The notes under the pieces were generated by a model, which saw only the letters and a program-made list of their open reading frames with translations, had not been told where the DNA came from and did not search any database. Shown piece by piece: positions 1 through 6,413 of a stretch of 43,314 bases of DNA (the first letter of the stretch is position 1; every line of letters starts with the position of its first letter). This DNA is from an uncultured Hungatella sp. (GTDB lineage Bacteria; Bacillota; Clostridia; Lachnospirales; Lachnospiraceae): positions 1 through 43,314 of the forward strand of contig CAMUJH010000034.1 of assembly GCA_947089145.1 (NCBI GenBank), given 5' to 3'. Both the position numbers and the translations under genes were made by a program.

Positions 1-779
1 GCATCAGCCACAGCATTTTCCGTAAGCATATCAGCAGTACTGCTGTCTTCACGCTCGGCGTAACTCCAGGTTACTGTTACATTAGAAGCAGTAAGATCAT
101 TGGCAGAATAATCTCCATTTGGATTGCAGGCGCCGGTCAGGCCAAACTCAAAGCTGTTCCATGCGGTATCCGGAACACCGTCTTTGGCCGTATATCCATA
201 TCCATTAGTCGCATCGTATGTAATCTCAAAGTTATCGCTCTTTCCTTTAAGTCCAACTACCTTCTCACCACCTCCGTCTGCAGTCTTTTTAACTGCAACT
301 GCGGCCTTGTCTGCCACTTTCAGTCCAAGATATAATTCTGCATTTTTATTATCTGCAGCAAATGTTTCGCTCGTAGCCATTGCAACCGCTCCGCCATCTG
401 CGACTTCTGCTTTAATCGTTACATCCACATCTGCAGTTCCTTTATTAACTACCTTTAATTTTGCACTGTCTTTGGTATACGTATTTGCTGCAGACTGGAA
501 ATACACATTTGCTCCATTCTCAAAAGTAGCATTTGAGTACTTCGCACTATCGGTTGCAGCAATCAACCCTTCAGGGTCCATTTTATAGGCAAAGGTTGTT
601 GCTGCTGCAGTAGGAAGCGTTACTGCCACTACCTTTTTAGTTACATGGCCCTCAAATTCACCAGATCCAGTTACATTTCCGCTTGTTTCATCAGCAGCAA
701 ATGCTGACATGCTCATTCCAATAGCCATAGTCGTTGCCAGCATTCCCGCCATCGTTTTTTTGAGCGTTTTGTTTCTCAT
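1..779 (-). CDS. Secreted surface protein of unknown family (3' end outside window)
   Basis: The reading frame is open from an ATG at 779 to the left edge, giving about 259 codons without a stop, so the C-terminus is missing. AAGGAGG lies 7 bases before the ATG. The N-terminus is a clear signal peptide: basic MRNKTLKK, a hydrophobic core and a cleavage site after SAFA, giving a mature start near residue 28. The mature part is Ala/Thr/Val/Lys rich with alternating polar and hydrophobic beta-type segments and a late VTWSYAER stretch, and no catalytic motif is visible. It is followed 62 bases upstream by a membrane-anchored protein in the same orientation, so the two may work together at the cell surface. 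The overall look resembles WxL or TasA-like beta-sandwich surface proteins, but I do not recognise the family. Function unknown. Confidence 0.8.
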   Translation of the reverse strand, partial: MRNKTLKKTMAGMLATTMAIGMSMSAFAADETSGNVTGSGEFEGHVTKKVVAVTLPTAAATTFAYKMDPEGLIAATDSAKYSNATFENGANVYFQSAANTYTKDSAKLKVVNKGTADVDVTIKAEVADGGAVAMATSETFAADNKNAELYLGLKVADKAAVAVKKTADGGGEKVVGLKGKSDNFEITYDATNGYGYTAKDGVPDTAWNSFEFGLTGACNPNGDYSANDLTASNVTVTWSYAEREDSSTADMLTENAVAD

Positions 780-841
780 TTCAATTCCTCCTTAAAAATA
801 ATTTAGTTTTATTTTGTTAATAAGCCTTTTGGCATTTAACC

Positions 842-1375
842 TTATGAATCTACAGTAATTGTGAAAGCTACCCGTAGTGTACTAATCGTTTCCTGTTCAT
901 CGTCTACAAGATGATACACAATCACGCAGTCGTATTTACCTTTTGATAATGGTTTATCCAATGCAATCTGTTCTAAATAGCCTCCTCTGGGGATTACTGG
1001 TGATTGGTAGATTGCCTCATCTTCATTTTCAAGCAAAAACACATCAAAATATACATCATTCGTGTTCTCCGCCAGATTGTCCACCCATGCATCATCTGAG
1101 ACAGCATCACCTTTGGTGAAATGCCAGTCCGTATTCATACTGACCGTATAATACCCTGGTTCAACGTATTCCTGCCCCTCTTCGGCCATCTGTTCTGCTA
1201 CGCTTTCTGCATTGCTTTCATTTACAATAACATTCCGTCTTTCTGGCGTTTCCTCTTTCTCTTCTTTTCTTGATGCAAGCAAAAAAATGATTATGCCAAG
1301 CAAGGCAATAATGACAGCTGCACATACGAGGACAGCTATTTTTCCATTTTTGCCTTCTTTTACTTTTTCAGACAT
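842..1375 (-). CDS. Membrane-anchored extracytoplasmic protein of unknown function
   Basis: 177 aa. Residues 1-11 are basic, residues 12-34 form one hydrophobic transmembrane helix (KIAVLVCAAVIIALLGIII), and a Glu/Lys-rich linker follows to about residue 70. The rest is a compact beta-rich domain (EPGYYTVSMNTDWHF, SPVIPRGGYLEQIALDKPL, YDCVIVYHLVD). The layout is an N-in, C-out anchored domain outside the membrane. GGGAGGT precedes the ATG with about 7 bases spacing. It sits directly before the secreted protein that begins at 779, with the same orientation and a 62-base gap, so the pair is probably co-transcribed. I have an impression of similar proteins in Lachnospiraceae next to signal-peptide proteins, but no function is known to me. 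Confidence 0.8.
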   Translation of the reverse strand: MSEKVKEGKNGKIAVLVCAAVIIALLGIIIFLLASRKEEKEETPERRNVIVNESNAESVAEQMAEEGQEYVEPGYYTVSMNTDWHFTKGDAVSDDAWVDNLAENTNDVYFDVFLLENEDEAIYQSPVIPRGGYLEQIALDKPLSKGKYDCVIVYHLVDDEQETISTLRVAFTITVDS

Positions 1376-1466
1376 GTTCCATACCTCCCTATATTTTTAT
1401 TCCACAGTTCCTTCTGCGCTACAGAACCGCCGGTTTTTCTGCACATCTGTGCTACCTGGTCCATAT

Positions 1467-2468
1467 TTATTGCATTGGGAGAAGCCCTGTATTCCGCGCC
1501 ATCACCCTCTGCCATTCCTCCGGTATCTCCACATCCTCTTTTGCCGTGTTTCTCATCTTGTCTGTCTTGGGCGAATCCAGCCTCAGGATCTTTTTTTCCC
1601 AGTCTTTCCTCTGCACCCCATGGCCGCCCATGAACTTTGTCATCACGTTTATATACATCTGGCGCATCTTCTCTGACTGGACGATCACCCTGTCCGCATA
1701 GATGACGCCAGGATATGTGCAGAATCTCGAGATATGCTCTCTCTCCCTTTCATCCTCCGGATCAGGCTCTCCCGATATGAAATATGGCACATACACCAGT
1801 TTCTCCGTAAACCGTTTCAGATTCTTTGAATAGAAAAACGGATGCACGCTGGTCAGATAATTACAATTATCATACGGATTATGGATAAATATCATGTCCG
1901 GCTGGCGCCCGGCAAAATCATAGTCTCTGTAATGCGTCACCGGCACGTCCTCAGGATACAGGCTGCCTTCATAATGCATCTGCCCGAAGCTTCCGTCCGG
2001 ATTCTTATCATAATACGGGATCGGGATCACATAGGCGTCGCACTCCGGATCTTCTGCTGCGGCCCTCCATATGCTCTCTAAGGAATCCCACATAGACGCC
2101 TTATAGGGCAGGAACACCGCCTCCCTGCGCATGCGGATGTCACTCCTGATGCTGTTTCCGATCCGTATCAGCTGGCCAGCCAGCACATTGTGGATCTGGT
2201 TTCCGCTGACCGGCCCCGGCCTCTGTATCTTCTCATACATCTGGTACACCAGCTCGCAGTATTGTTCCAGCAGGGATACCGTGACAAACCCTTCGCCCTC
2301 AGAAGCCTCGATGCTCTCTCCAAGGCTGATGGCGCAGCTCTGGCACTGCTCCAGCAGTTTTATTGCCCCCATGCCGTTTTTGGCATCCAGCATCCTTTTT
2401 ATGGCTGCGTGGCTGCGTTTCAGCAGCTCCACCGTTTCTTCCGCCCGTCTCTTGTCCGCCCTTTTCAT
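1467..2468 (-). CDS. CDP-glycerol glycerophosphotransferase-like protein, C-terminally truncated
   Basis: 333 aa from the ATG at 2468, which has GGGGAGAG close upstream. An in-frame ATG at 2552 would add 28 residues of poor-looking sequence. Residues 1-90 are helical. From about 115 the N-terminal half of a GT-B-like glycerophosphotransferase of the Lachnospiraceae type is visible: FLPYKASMWDSLESIW, YVIPIPYYDKNPDGSFGQMH, PDMIFIHNPYDN, VYVPYFISGEPDPEDE, DRVIVQSEKMRQMY and LDSPKTDK. In longer relatives the chain continues past IPEEW with the nucleotide-binding C-terminal domain. Here it stops 13 residues after that motif and no continuation is visible in any frame before the next gene. It is therefore probably a decayed or inactive teichoic-acid-type transferase. 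It lies between the surface-protein pair and the TnpB-like gene. Confidence 0.65.
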   Translation of the reverse strand: MKRADKRRAEETVELLKRSHAAIKRMLDAKNGMGAIKLLEQCQSCAISLGESIEASEGEGFVTVSLLEQYCELVYQMYEKIQRPGPVSGNQIHNVLAGQLIRIGNSIRSDIRMRREAVFLPYKASMWDSLESIWRAAAEDPECDAYVIPIPYYDKNPDGSFGQMHYEGSLYPEDVPVTHYRDYDFAGRQPDMIFIHNPYDNCNYLTSVHPFFYSKNLKRFTEKLVYVPYFISGEPDPEDEREREHISRFCTYPGVIYADRVIVQSEKMRQMYINVMTKFMGGHGVQRKDWEKKILRLDSPKTDKMRNTAKEDVEIPEEWQRVMARNTGLLPMQ

Positions 2469-2556
2469 AACTCTCCCCGTCTGTCTGAATCTATCACAAT
2501 CTATGGTTCCGGATATCACGGGCGCTAGCATGGCCACAACATCAGAAACCATAGAA

Positions 2557-2640
2557 TTATGACCTCTTTTTTCTTTTTAAAACTTGCTGCACCATTTTAA
2601 TTTGCCTCTCTGGTTTAATAAAATAAGGTATATTGGTCAT
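2557..2640 (-). CDS. Possible 27-aa leader peptide
   Basis: A short frame starts at the ATG at 2640 and ends with TAA at 2557. It encodes a basic peptide beginning MTNIPYFIKPERQ and ending KRKKRS. TTAGGAGG lies only 2 bases before the ATG, which is closer than usual. The stop is 4 bases before the alternative upstream ATG (2552) of the glycerophosphotransferase-like gene, so it could be translationally coupled to it. It has no recognisable homology and may simply be chance. Confidence 0.25.
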   Translation of the reverse strand: MTNIPYFIKPERQIKMVQQVLKRKKRS

Positions 2641-3042
2641 CGCCTCCTAACCGGCAGATGATGCGGTCTGTCCCGCTTCGCTCCCTGCTACGTCACGGCC
2701 TGTTCCAGCTTTTTGTTCCGGCAGACCCGCCTGGGCAGGACTGCCGAAATATAATTTCAAACGGAAATTCAAGCTGTCATCTCACGGCCATGTTCGCAGG
2801 GTCCTGGCATACCCAATGCGCAGTCCCCGTATTTTCCCGGCTTCCTGCCTTCTAATGCCGTCCTCTCTTTTTCTATTGCAGGTGCATTGCTGCCCCTGCC
2901 TTATCATGAACCTGCCTCTTAGTCCTTTCGGTAAAATCCGGGCAGATGCGCCTGATGCACATCCGGGCGGCTTTTTGCAGTACGCCGTCCCTTTTTCCGC
3001 CCGCATTCATCTAATGGCTGTTCTTATGATCTTCTGATAAAA
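2641..3042 (-). other. Structured non-coding region 3' of the TnpB-like gene (candidate guide RNA locus)
   Basis: No convincing gene lies in these 400 bases. On the minus strand, directly downstream of the TnpB-like stop, the DNA is GC-rich and full of self-complementary segments. One is the hairpin CGGCAG...CTGCCG at about 2719-2746. Others are GGGACGGCG with GCCGCCC near 2970-3005 and GATGTGCATC with GCATC near 2945-2965. Authentic TnpB genes make their guide (omega) RNA from exactly this position, overlapping the gene's 3' end and running downstream. The assignment is by position and structure only. No guide or scaffold boundary can be fixed from one sequence. Confidence 0.35.
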
Positions 3043-4356
3043 CTAACTCAGGGCCATGCCTCCCTGGCCCCGCCTCTTGGCATTTCGGGCGGTGTTGGTC
3101 TTTTCGTCCGCCTCCAGGCCGCATGCGGGACACGTAAATGTACCCGCCCTTTTTATCCCCTCTCCTCCGCACCTGCTGCATTCCCGGCTGATATTCTTTC
3201 CCAGCACTTCCACCATCTCCACAGAGCTCTCCCTGCATTTCTGCTCCAGGCGCTTTCGGATGTACCCTCTCTGCCACATAGATACCGAATGGTTGATTCT
3301 GGCGTTCCTGCCTCCCCCTTGGGGGCCCGGCAGCTTTGCCATGTAGATGGTTTCTGGCTTCTCTTCCTCCAGAAACCGGTTCAGCTCATGGTTGATGTAA
3401 CTGTGCAGCCCTTCTGTCATCCGCCTCTTTCTGGAGCGGTATTTCTTTCTTCCCGGATTATCCTTTCGGTTCCGGTTATATACCCCCGTCTGTATGCGAA
3501 TCCACTGGCTGTACTCGGCCTGTCTTATCCCAAGCTCCTCCCCATACCGCTTCCCGCCGTCCGTAGTCAGCATCACCTGCATTCCCAGCGCCGCCCCCAC
3601 TTGGCTGGTATAGTCCTCATGGCTCCGTATCCCCACGTCCACCGGCACCTTTATCTCGACGCCCTCCTCCTCAGGCAAAAGCTTTATATAAATCTGGCGC
3701 CGGTAACGGTTATTGTCTGTCAGCGGTATAAAAATGCGTTTCCGCTTCTCCTTTATGGAAATGTAGATTCCATGATCCCCATACCGGTACGCCTTTTCAG
3801 ACAGGGCGAATCCGTCCGCCTGGCTGGCATGCTGCCTCCCATGCTTCCTGCGCACCTGCCTGCATAAAAATCGGTTCAGCCTCTCCCGGTCCACCTTCCC
3901 CGCCAGTTCCTCATACGCCTTCTGCATGGCATGGGGCAGCTCCACCGTCCTTTCATTTACCACCGCATCAAATGCGTTGGCGGATTTTATAACAAACCGC
4001 AGATAATGTTTTTCTTCCGGCGCGAGGCCGTCATTTCGGCTGATTGCCTCCAGCACTTTGCTTTTGGTGCGGCTCCACCGGCCCCTGATATCCTCCAGGG
4101 CATCAAAAACAGCCAGATAAAAGTACACCGATGGCATGCCCATCCGATCTCTCAGTCCGCTTTTTGTCATCTCGTTCTGGACAGTATATCCCGGATAAAT
4201 CTTTGACAGGCTGCCGATTCCTCCATAGCGGGCATAGACGTAATTTTTAACGGCTCTGTAGTCCTCTGCGATTTCCTGCAGTTTCGCCATGTCCGCCCGG
4301 GTGACGGGTTCCCTGTTGTACTGATGAACCGTCTTGCAGATTTTGTCCGGCGGCAT
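3043..4356 (-). CDS. TnpB-family protein with substituted RuvC catalytic residues (TldR-like)
   Basis: 437 aa with AAGGAGG 9 bases before the ATG. The C-terminal half has the TnpB layout. The RuvC-I strand is at 253-275 (VGAALGMQVMLTTDGGKRYG), the basic bridge helix is near 300-325, RuvC-II is at 337-342 (IYMAKL), a zinc ribbon is at 393-412 (CSRC...CPAC), and RuvC-III is at 417-425 (DEKTNTARN). In active TnpB these three sites read GIDLG, (I/V)xE and DxNAAxN. Here the acidic residues align with Ala256, Ala340 and Lys419, so the DED nuclease triad is gone while the folds and Cys ligands are kept. No TnpA lies nearby. Known nuclease-dead TnpB homologues (TldR) act as RNA-guided transcriptional repressors, and that is the best inference here. 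A decayed transposon remnant is the alternative, but the intact 437-codon frame and ribosome binding site argue against it. Confidence 0.85.
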   Translation of the reverse strand: MPPDKICKTVHQYNREPVTRADMAKLQEIAEDYRAVKNYVYARYGGIGSLSKIYPGYTVQNEMTKSGLRDRMGMPSVYFYLAVFDALEDIRGRWSRTKSKVLEAISRNDGLAPEEKHYLRFVIKSANAFDAVVNERTVELPHAMQKAYEELAGKVDRERLNRFLCRQVRRKHGRQHASQADGFALSEKAYRYGDHGIYISIKEKRKRIFIPLTDNNRYRRQIYIKLLPEEEGVEIKVPVDVGIRSHEDYTSQVGAALGMQVMLTTDGGKRYGEELGIRQAEYSQWIRIQTGVYNRNRKDNPGRKKYRSRKRRMTEGLHSYINHELNRFLEEEKPETIYMAKLPGPQGGGRNARINHSVSMWQRGYIRKRLEQKCRESSVEMVEVLGKNISRECSRCGGEGIKRAGTFTCPACGLEADEKTNTARNAKRRGQGGMALS

Positions 4357-4469
4357 TCACAGATTCCTCCTTAATTCCGTTTTCCGAAAGATCGCAGGCA
4401 GAAAAAGCCTGCTCCAAGACCATGCCTTCACCCATTTCCCTTCCAAGCAAAGAGCATCCCCTATCTTAC

Positions 4470-4518
4470 CTCCTTCGGAGAGGGGCACTTCGTGCCAAAA
4501 AGTATAGGTTTTGGTCAC
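4470..4518 (+). repeat. Two TTC-loop mini-hairpins and a half copy of the palindromic motif
   Basis: In the region before the TnpB-like gene, CTCC-TTC-GGAG and GGCAC-TTC-GTGCC (4485-4497) form two small hairpins. They are followed at 4503-4518 by the 16-mer TATAGGTTTTGGTCAC. That 16-mer is identical to one half of the 32-bp palindrome at 4627-4658, 138 bases away. Small subterminal hairpins are typical of IS200/IS605 ends, so these may be relics of a transposon left end or operator sites. Confidence 0.5.
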
Positions 4519-4573
4519 AAAACGGACTGATAAAAAATTGGGTAAAAATTCATAATAAAAAAGATTAACATTA

Positions 4574-4602
4574 TTGATTTTTTGACGATATTATGTTAAG
4601 AT
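4574..4602 (+). promoter_or_regulatory. Predicted promoter of a short plus-strand transcript
   Basis: TTGATT (4574-4579), a 17-base spacer and TAAGAT (4597-4602) fit a sigma-A promoter moderately well. Transcription would start near 4609 and meet the palindromic terminator-like hairpin at 4627-4661 after about 50 bases. The surrounding 4520-4610 stretch is very AT-rich and may also hold the divergent promoter of the TnpB-like gene, for which no clear hexamer pair was found. Confidence 0.4.
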
Positions 4603-4626
4603 GAACCCGAAATTACGTTTGATGCC

Positions 4627-4661
4627 AAGTGACCAAAACCTATAGGTTTTGGTCACTTTTT
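4627..4661 (+). repeat. Perfect 32-bp palindrome, terminator-like on the plus strand
   Basis: Positions 4627-4658 are a perfect palindrome centred on TATA, with half-site TATAGGTTTTGGTCAC. On the plus strand it is followed by a run of five T (4657-4661), so as RNA it would be a strong intrinsic terminator with stem GTGACCAAAACC. As DNA it would make an excellent dimeric operator. It lies between the TnpB-like gene and the CYTH gene. Confidence 0.75.
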
Positions 4662-4699
4662 AGATCCTTAAAAGAGTAAGATACCGGCAAAGCTATTCC

Positions 4700-4728
4700 T
4701 TGCGCTCAGTCAGGTTTCATGATATGAT
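4700..4728 (+). promoter_or_regulatory. Predicted promoter of the CYTH gene
   Basis: TTGCGC (4700-4705), a 17-base spacer and TATGAT (4723-4728) lie 33 bases before the CYTH start codon, downstream of the palindromic terminator. Confidence 0.5.
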
Positions 4729-4760
4729 AAAGCCACTTTCAACGTTTAAAGGAGTTTCCC

Positions 4761-5219
4761 ATGGAAATTGAGCGCAAATATCTTGTTACCTGTCCGCCCC
4801 GGGACTATGAATCTTTTCCTTTCCGCCTTATTGAACAAGCCTACTTATGTACAGAACCTGTAGTAAGGATTCGGAAAGAAGACGATTCCTGCTATCTCAC
4901 CTACAAGTCAAAGGGGCTTTTGGTGCGGGAAGAGTACAATCTTCCCCTTACTTTAGAAGCCTATGGGCATCTTCTTGCCAAGGCTGACGGCATTGTCCTG
5001 ACCAAGCGCCGTTTTCTCATTCCGATTGAAAATACGGAGCTGATCATTGAACTGGATGTATTCTCCGGGAAATATCAGGGCCTGATGCTGGCAGAGGTAG
5101 AATTTCAGACAAAGGAAGAGGCAGAAAGCTTTGTTCCTCCTAAATGGTTCGGGAAAGACGTGACATTTTCCGGTGAATACCAAAACAGCCGTCTGGCGCT
5201 GCAGACAGGAATGTCATAG
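4761..5219 (+). CDS. CYTH domain protein (inorganic triphosphatase/adenylate cyclase-like fold)
   Basis: 152 aa, a single CYTH domain. The signature ExExK is at residues 2-6 (MEIERKY). It is followed by the basic and acidic strands typical of the triphosphate tunnel fold: VRIRKEDDSCYLTYKSKG, REEYNLPL, LTKRRFLIP, IIELDVFSGKYQGLMLAEVEF. Bacterial members of this size usually hydrolyse inorganic tripolyphosphate or thiamine triphosphate with a divalent metal, in the cytoplasm. Which substrate applies here cannot be told. AAAGGAG lies 6 bases before the ATG. It is a single-gene unit with its own promoter and is convergent with the DUF1292 gene. Confidence 0.9.
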   Translation: MEIERKYLVTCPPRDYESFPFRLIEQAYLCTEPVVRIRKEDDSCYLTYKSKGLLVREEYNLPLTLEAYGHLLAKADGIVLTKRRFLIPIENTELIIELDVFSGKYQGLMLAEVEFQTKEEAESFVPPKWFGKDVTFSGEYQNSRLALQTGMS

Positions 5220-5259
5220 GCCGGCCTGGGGCAGTCCCTCTTGCACTACCGCAGAATAC

Positions 5260-5303
5260 AAAGGCAGCGCTGCCTGTTATTAAAAACCGGCAGCGCTGCC
5301 TTT
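5260..5303. terminator. Bidirectional terminator between CYTH and DUF1292 genes
   Basis: Perfect 15-base inverted repeats, AAAGGCAGCGCTGCC at 5260-5274 and its complement at 5289-5303, lie between convergent genes. Each arm contains the self-complementary GGCAGCGCTGCC. The flanking A and T runs are short. Confidence 0.65.
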
Positions 5304-5355
5304 GTTATCCCCTGTCTGTGCCTGCGCTCTGCTTCAAAAGTGGTGATATCCAGTT

Positions 5356-5682
5356 CTATTCCATATCTTCCAGCTCGTCTTCCCCAATCAGTTCATCATA
5401 TTCCTGGGCATCCAAAAGTTCGTCAAAGGCGTCAGCCACAATTTCATATTCCTCGTCATCCTCAATATTATCCAAAACCGGTTCCCCGTCTTCCGGCTCG
5501 CTGTAGCGGTACAGGTAAACCTCGCCCTCCTCGGCATCAGCGCTGTCCATGGGGAGCAGCGCAATGTAATCCCTTTGTCCGGCTTCAAAAATAGTAAGAA
5601 CCACACACTCCACCTCGCTGCCGTCATCCATGGTCAGCGTGACTGTCATCTCCTCCTGGGGTTCCATATTATTGTTCTCCAT
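5356..5682 (-). CDS. DUF1292 domain protein (YrzB-like)
   Basis: 108 aa, strongly acidic. Residues 10-50 carry the DUF1292 pattern: a TVTLTMDDGSEVEC strand, then VLTIFEAGQRDYIALLP, followed by VYLYRYSEPEDGEPVLDNIEDDEEYEIVADAFDELL. This is the common small cytoplasmic Firmicutes protein often found next to Holliday-junction resolvase genes. Here it stands alone. The C-terminus is an acidic tail (EYDELIGEDELEDME). The start ATG is preceded by AGAGAGGAT. Function unknown. It is possibly read from a promoter at 5746-5774. Confidence 0.88.
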   Translation of the reverse strand: MENNNMEPQEEMTVTLTMDDGSEVECVVLTIFEAGQRDYIALLPMDSADAEEGEVYLYRYSEPEDGEPVLDNIEDDEEYEIVADAFDELLDAQEYDELIGEDELEDME

Positions 5683-5745
5683 AAAATCCGATCCTCTCTT
5701 TTCTCTTTGTAATAGTCTTCTTACAGCCTTCGCTGTCCTGACTCC

Positions 5746-5774
5746 ACTGTATCAGAATACAAGACTGGATGCAA
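5746..5774 (-). promoter_or_regulatory. Possible promoter of the DUF1292 gene
   Basis: On the minus strand TTGCAT (5769-5774), 17 bases and TACAGT (5746-5751) lie about 65 bases before the DUF1292 start. The -10 match is only 4 of 6. Confidence 0.35.
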
Positions 5775-5843
5775 GGCTTTTGCCTGTATTTCCTGCAAAT
5801 ATTTCCTCTAAGCCTAAAGCCTCTCTGAATTTTTGCAGCCGTA

Positions 5844-6413
5844 TTAATATTCGATTCCTTCCCGAGCCCCAATCCCTCTGTCAAACGGATGTTTAACTTT
5901 GCGTATCTCTGACACATAATCTGCCAGATCCGTCATCCTGCGGGACGGCTCCCGTCCGGTCATAACCACTTCCAAAGTGCCGGGGCGCCTTTTCAGACGA
6001 TCTGTCACATCATCTTCAGGCACCAGCCCATATCTGCACGCTGCCATAATCTCATCCAGTACCAGCATATCAAACCCATTTTCCGCTGCTTCTTCCCACA
6101 CATCATGAAACAGGCTTGTGTAGTACTCCCTGGCCTCCTGTTTCTGCTCCTTGGTCATCTGGTAAAAAAACCCGAAGCTTTTCCTGCACGGTTTCAGGCA
6201 GATCCCCGGAATCCGCCTTAAAGCCTCCACCTCGCCGGAATCATCATGTTTAAGAAAACGGGCAAAAAGGATTTTCTTTCCCCTCCCTGCCGCTCTCACC
6301 GCCAGCCCTATGGCAGCGCTGGTCTTCCCCTTGCCGTCTCCGCAGTAAATATGGATACAGCTTTCCAGGCCATTTCTCGTATCATTGTTCATGTCCCAAC
6401 GGTTCACCTCCAT
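5844..6413 (-). CDS. cobO: Cob(I)yrinic acid a,c-diamide adenosyltransferase
   Basis: 189 aa, CobA/CobO/BtuR family. It transfers the 5'-deoxyadenosyl group of ATP to cob(I)alamin or cob(I)yrinic acid diamide in the cytoplasm. A P-loop GDGKGKTSA is at 25-33, RAAGRGKKILFARFLK follows, and the LVLDEIMAA segment at about 118-126 and the VVMTGREP segment near 150 match the family. The length is typical. The gene overlaps the helicase stop by about 10 bases, so the two are translationally coupled. An alternative ATG at 6392 has a GGAGGTGA sequence before it but with long spacing, so the exact start is open. No other cobalamin genes are in the window. It may serve salvage. Confidence 0.9.
   Translation of the reverse strand: MEVNRWDMNNDTRNGLESCIHIYCGDGKGKTSAAIGLAVRAAGRGKKILFARFLKHDDSGEVEALRRIPGICLKPCRKSFGFFYQMTKEQKQEAREYYTSLFHDVWEEAAENGFDMLVLDEIMAACRYGLVPEDDVTDRLKRRPGTLEVVMTGREPSRRMTDLADYVSEIRKVKHPFDRGIGAREGIEY

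Noticed and set aside
124-588. Plus-strand frame of 154 codons
   Set aside because: It is antisense to the secreted protein gene, which has a signal peptide and ribosome binding site.
3011-3277. 88-codon frame overlapping the end of the TnpB-like gene
   Set aside because: It is an alternative frame of the zinc-ribbon coding region with no family features.
4247-4450. 67-codon frame overlapping the TnpB-like start
   Set aside because: It lies in another frame of the TnpB-like gene and shows no recognisable domain.
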